This document shows positions 6,471 to 10,226 of a stretch of DNA of 10,226 bases, one piece after another. The position numbers were made by a program, and so were the translations under genes. Location of the stretch: the NCBI GenBank assembly GCA_964502775.1, contig CAZCYE010000058.1, forward strand, positions 1-10,226. Direction: 5' to 3'. Under the pieces are notes generated by a model. The model searched no databases, was not told the DNA's origin, and saw only the letters and a list, made by a program, of their open reading frames with translations. Position 1 is the stretch's first letter; each line of letters begins with the position of its first letter. This DNA comes from CAZCYE01 sp964502775. Lineage in GTDB: Bacteria > Actinomycetota > Acidimicrobiia > IMCC26256 > PALSA-555.

Positions 6471-6494
6471 GGCCTTACGCGGCCTTACGCGGCC

Positions 6495-6500
<6 letters not shown>
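6471..6500 (-). repeat. Three perfect 10-bp tandem copies at the korB stop codon
   Basis: GGCCTTACGC is repeated three times on the plus strand, which is GCGTAAGGCC three times in the korB direction. The first copy in that direction carries the korB stop TAA; the next two follow it in the 3' untranslated region. GGCC is self-complementary, so the copies can form weak 4-bp hairpins, but there is no T-tract and I do not call a terminator. Confidence 0.88.
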
Positions 6501-7507
<1,007 letters not shown>

Positions 7508-7511
<4 letters not shown>

Positions 7512-9361
7512 GAGGCCATCTCCTGGATTGCCGCCTGGATCTCCGCGGCGCGGAACGGGGTGCCGCGGACCTGGGCGAGACTCTGGGCGTCGACCAGGTA
7601 CTCGGCCCGCACGAGGCGCGACAGCTGCCCGAGGTTCATCTCGGGGACGAGGACCCGCTCGTAACGGGCCAGCACGTCGCCGAGGTTGGCGGGGAACGGG
7701 TTCAGGTGCACGAGGTGGGCGTGCGCGACGGCAACTCCGGCCTCCCGGGCTTGGCGTACGGCCTGCTGGATGACACCCCACGTGCCGCCCCACCCGAGGA
7801 CCAGCAGCGCGGCGTCGTCGCCACCGTCCACTTCGACCGGAGGGATGTCAGTGGCGATCCGCGCGATCTTCTCGGCGCGCACCCGCACCATGTGGTCGTG
7901 GTTGTCCGGGTCGTAGCTCACGTTGCCCGACCCGTCCTCCTTCTCGAGCCCCCCGATGCGATGCATGAGCCCCGGTGTCCCCGGGATCGCCCACGGGCGG
8001 GCCAGGGTCTCGGGATCCCGAACGAACGGCCAGAACTCGCCGTCGTGGTTGGGTTCCGTCGCGAACGGCACCGACAGGTCGGGCAGCGAGTCCACGTCCG
8101 GGAGCAGCCAGGGCTCGGCGCCGTTGGCCAGGTTGCCGTCGGAGAGGAGGATCACCGGTGTGCGGTACTTCAGCGCGATGCGCGCGGCCTCGAACGCGGC
8201 GTCGAAGCAGTGGCTGGGCGACGACGCGGCAACGATCGGCACCGGCGCCTCCCCGTGGCGGCCGTACATCGCCGACAACAAGTCGGCCTGCTCCGTCTTG
8301 GTGGGCAGACCTGTCGACGGTCCGCCCCGCTGCACGTCCACGAGGATCAGCGGGAGCTCGAGGCTCACCGCGAGGCCCATGCCCTCGGACTTCAGGTCGA
8401 CGCCGGGTCCGCTCGTGGCGGTGACACCGAGATGGCCCGCGAACGCGCCACCGATGACCACACCGATCGCCGCGATCTCGTCCTCGGCCTGGAGCGTGCG
8501 CACGCCGAAGTTCTTGTGTCGCGACAGCTCGTGCAGCACGTCGGACGCCGGCGTGATCGGGTATGACGCGTAGAGCAACGGGAGCTTGGCCGACTGCGAC
8601 GCCGCGATCAGACCGTAGGAGAGCGCCACGTTCCCGGTGATGTTCCGGTACCGGCCCGGCGGCAGGGCCGCGGGAGCGACCTCGTACGGATGGTCGAAGA
8701 GCTCCGCGGTCTCGCCGAAGTTGTAGCCGGCCTTGAAGGCCGCGAGGTTGGCGTTCAAGACGAGCTCACGGTTGGCGAACTTGTGCTGGATCCATTGGAT
8801 GGTGGGCTCGACCGGGCGTGAGTAGATCCAAGACACGAGGCCAAGGGCGAAGAAGTTCTTGGATCGCTCGGCGTCGCGGGGCTTCACGCCGAGCTCCTTG
8901 GTGGCCTCCAGCGTGATCGAGGTCATGGGCACCTGGATGACACGAAATGCGGCCAGGGACCCGTCCTCGAGCGGGTTGGCCCCGTAGCCCGCCTTGTCGA
9001 GGTTGCGCTGCTCGAAGGTGTCGGAGTTGACCAGCAGGGTGCCGCCGGGCTCCAGCTCCGAGATGTTGGCCTTGAGCGCCGCCGGGTTCATCGCCACCAG
9101 CACGTTGGGCATGTCGCCCGGCGTGAGGATGTCGTGGTCGGAGATGTGCACCTGGAACGACGAGACCCCGGCGATCGTGCCCGCCGGAGCCCTGATCTCG
9201 GCCGGGAAGTTCGGCATGGTCGCCAGGTCGTTGCCGAAGGCCGCACTCACGTCGGTGAAGCGATCGCCGGTGAGCTGCATCCCGTCGCCCGAGTCCCCGG
9301 CGAAGCGGATCACGACACCCTCGATCGCCTCGGCCTTGATGTCGGAGCTCTTCGTGGTCAC
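7508..9361 (-). CDS. korA: 2-oxoacid:ferredoxin oxidoreductase alpha subunit (gamma-alpha fusion, probable KorA)
   Basis: Partner of the downstream beta subunit. The 617-aa product fuses a gamma domain at residues about 15-200 (starting VVIRFAGDSGDGMQLTGDRF at 16-35) to an alpha domain with YPITPASDVLHELS at 267-280, AEDEIAAIGVVIGGAFAG at 292-309, TATSGPGVDLKSEGM at 314-328 and a substrate-region QRGGPSTGLPTKTEQADL at 344-361. A C-terminal transketolase-like part ends at EMAS. There is no fused ferredoxin domain, so an external ferredoxin is needed. The length is similar to M. tuberculosis KorA. I chose GTG 9361 (VTTKSSDIK), which gives the usual short N-terminus. A GAGGG is only 3 bases upstream, so initiation may depend on coupling to the mini-ORF whose TGA overlaps this GTG. 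A GTG at 9415 in frame would add 18 Arg-rich residues without a ribosome binding site. Substrate is inferred, not shown. Confidence 0.93.
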
Positions 9362-9453
9362 GCGCCCTCGCTCGTGATCTTCTCGACGGTGTCCGTTGCG
9401 CCGTGCGCCGCGCACCGGGATCGGGACAGATCCTGATGCCGGGTTTCCATCAT
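9358..9453 (-). CDS. Putative 31-aa leader or upstream ORF coupled to korA
   Basis: Two adjacent ATG codons (9453 and 9450) follow GGGGGGGAG, with GGAG 5 bases before the first and 8 before the second, one of the best ribosome binding sites in the window. The frame encodes MMETRHQDLSRSRCAAHG and 13 more residues and stops at TGA 9360-9358, overlapping the korA GTG as GTGA. It is in a different frame from korA. The stretch RHQDLSRSRC resembles, from memory, the RHxDLxR...C pattern of actinobacterial cysteine-responsive leader peptides, and korB needs cysteine-bound Fe-S; this link is speculative. It may instead be a chance ORF whose only role is ribosome loading. No known family is recognised. 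Homologues upstream of other korA genes would settle it. Confidence 0.4.
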   Translation of the reverse strand: MMETRHQDLSRSRCAAHGATDTVEKITSEGA

Positions 9454-9455
9454 AA

Positions 9456-9474
9456 GGTCTCCCCCCCGCAGACC
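9456..9474 (-). promoter_or_regulatory. Hairpin over the ribosome binding site of the korA leader ORF
   Basis: A perfect 5-bp inverted repeat GGTCT ... AGACC encloses a 9-base loop that carries the G-run. In the minus-strand RNA, the GGAG of the ribosome binding site lies partly in the loop and partly in the 3' arm, 2 bases from the ATG pair. A competing pairing CCGGGU (9477-9472) with ACCCGG (9444-9439) would enclose the same site. Two mutually exclusive structures over a start site could modulate translation, but this is inference. Confidence 0.35.
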
Positions 9475-9507
9475 CGGAAATGGGCGCCTCCCGAGCCGGA
9501 CCAGACG

Positions 9508-9528
9508 CCTCATCGGGCTCCTCATCGG
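9508..9528 (-). repeat. 9-bp direct repeat upstream of the korA leader
   Basis: CCTCATCGG occurs at 9508-9516 and 9520-9528, a 12-base period; on the minus strand it reads CCGATGAGG twice. It lies between the stop of the TPR gene and the korA leader ORF, 55-75 bases upstream of the latter, where an operator could sit. No protein can be named, and no promoter consensus is evident in 9454-9544. Confidence 0.3.
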
Positions 9529-9544
9529 CACCCAGCGCAACGAC

Positions 9545-10219
9545 TCAGCGCAGCGACGCGTGGCGCACCCGGACGTCGGCGAGCGCCGCATCGTGTCGGA
9601 CGACCCGTGCGAACAGCTCCCGCGCCCGCGCGTGATTGCCGGCGCGTTCCTCCAGGTCACCCAGGGCGTACCAGAGCCGGAGATGATGGGGCCGGGGCCG
9701 CTTCACCGCGGCGTCCTTGCGCGCGAGCAACGCGATGGCCTCGTCGAGCCGACCTCGGTCGGCGAGCGCGCCGGCCGCGACGATTCGGCCCTCGGTCACG
9801 AGCTCCGCCGACGGCGACACGGCCGCGAGCTCGTCCCACAGAGCGGCCACACGCGCCCAGCGTCGCTGGGCCCGGTAGCTGTCCATGAGCACGGGGTGTT
9901 GGTCGACCGAGCCCGAGAGGCGCGCGAACTCCTCCAGCTCCTTGGCCGCGGCCCGGTAGTTGCCGAGGCGGTAGTGGACCAGCCCGAGCAGCTCTCGCAC
10001 GCTCGGGGCGTCGGGGACGCCGTCGCGCACCGGGCGGAGCAGTCGTAGCGCCTCGCGGTCGCGGTCGTGCCCGTAGGCATCCGCCGCGGCCATGAGCTGT
10101 GCGAGGAGCGCCTTGCCCCTCCGGCCGCCGCGGCGCACCAGCTCGGTCTCCACATCCTCGGGGGCCCGTCGGCGCCCGGCCCGGGGACCCACGCGGCGCG
10201 GCGTCCGCACCGTGGGCAC
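9545..10219 (-). CDS. Arg-rich tetratricopeptide repeat protein, Rv1691-like (5' end possibly outside window)
   Basis: A soluble protein of at least 224 residues. Residues 1-35 are basic and low complexity (TPRRVGPRAGRRR, RRGGRRG). TPR-like helical pairs follow, for example VRELLGLVHYRLGNYRAAAKE at about 74-94, ALADRGRLDEAIALLARKD at 151-169 and LWYALGDLEERAGNHARARELF at 182-203. This pattern, and its place before the HAD / tlyA / nadK / recN cluster, match the TPR protein Rv1691 of M. tuberculosis. The role is unknown; scaffolding is a general guess for the fold. The frame stays open to the window edge and the GTG at 10219 has no clear ribosome binding site, so the true start may lie beyond 10226. 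The stop is 91 bases before the korA leader ORF, so cotranscription with korAB is possible. Confidence 0.8.
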   Translation of the reverse strand: MPTVRTPRRVGPRAGRRRAPEDVETELVRRGGRRGKALLAQLMAAADAYGHDRDREALRLLRPVRDGVPDAPSVRELLGLVHYRLGNYRAAAKELEEFARLSGSVDQHPVLMDSYRAQRRWARVAALWDELAAVSPSAELVTEGRIVAAGALADRGRLDEAIALLARKDAAVKRPRPHHLRLWYALGDLEERAGNHARARELFARVVRHDAALADVRVRHASLR

Positions 10220-10226
10220 GCGGGCC

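Noticed and set aside
6402..6494. Classical intrinsic terminator between DUF1015 and korB
   Set aside because: Only short 4-bp palindromes and no T-run on either strand; repeats are reported but not as a terminator.
9362..9415. Upstream GTG (9415) as the korA start
   Set aside because: No ribosome binding site, Arg-rich 18-residue addition, and the family N-terminus is short; kept as a minor alternative.

Overview
The window is a very GC-rich bacterial chromosome segment. Frequent GTG starts, tight 4-base gene overlaps, and a cluster matching the Mycobacterium tuberculosis order Rv1691 (TPR protein) - Rv1692 (HAD phosphatase) - tlyA - nadK - recN point to an actinomycete (Actinomycetota). 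The run of exactly 100 Ns suggests a draft or metagenome assembly. A deep lineage such as Acidimicrobiia is a guess from gene content, not something the sequence proves.

Layout, left to right. On the minus strand, at the left edge, lies the transcription unit tlyA (1982-2770) -> nadK (1005-1985, interrupted by the N gap 1422-1521) -> recN (999 to the left edge, N-terminal 333 codons only). tlyA and nadK overlap by GTGA, and nadK and recN are 5 bases apart. A 224-bp divergent gap separates tlyA from a plus-strand rhomboid protease gene (2995-3780). That gene converges, across a small hairpin, on a minus-strand pair: a 128-aa TPR protein (4612-4998) coupled by ATGA to a HAD-IIA phosphatase (3812-4615). 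Divergent from the pair is a plus-strand DUF1015 gene (start GTG 5118, stop 6401). It converges on the minus-strand korA-korB pair (9361-7508 and 7511-6495, GTGA overlap), which encodes a 2-oxoacid:ferredoxin oxidoreductase. Upstream of korA, a 31-codon ORF with the most purine-rich Shine-Dalgarno sequence I found ends in a GTGA overlap with the korA start. At the right edge is an Arg-rich TPR protein (9545 to about 10219) resembling Rv1691.

How the genes relate. The minus-strand genes look like the conserved actinobacterial TPR / HAD / TlyA / NadK / RecN neighbourhood, opened up by three additions: korAB, DUF1015 and the rhomboid gene. KorAB would do CoA-dependent oxidation of a 2-oxoacid, probably 2-oxoglutarate, with reduction of ferredoxin. 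NadK makes NADP, TlyA 2'-O-methylates rRNA, and RecN acts in double-strand break repair. These are mostly housekeeping functions and I see no mobile element, CRISPR array, tRNA, rRNA or defence system.

The least ordinary signals are regulatory and small: the coupled mini-ORF and ribosome-binding-site hairpin before korA, a possible ATT start for nadK, a degenerate 13-bp tandem repeat before the rhomboid gene, and two unrelated short tandem duplications sitting on the stop codons of the convergent DUF1015 and korB genes.
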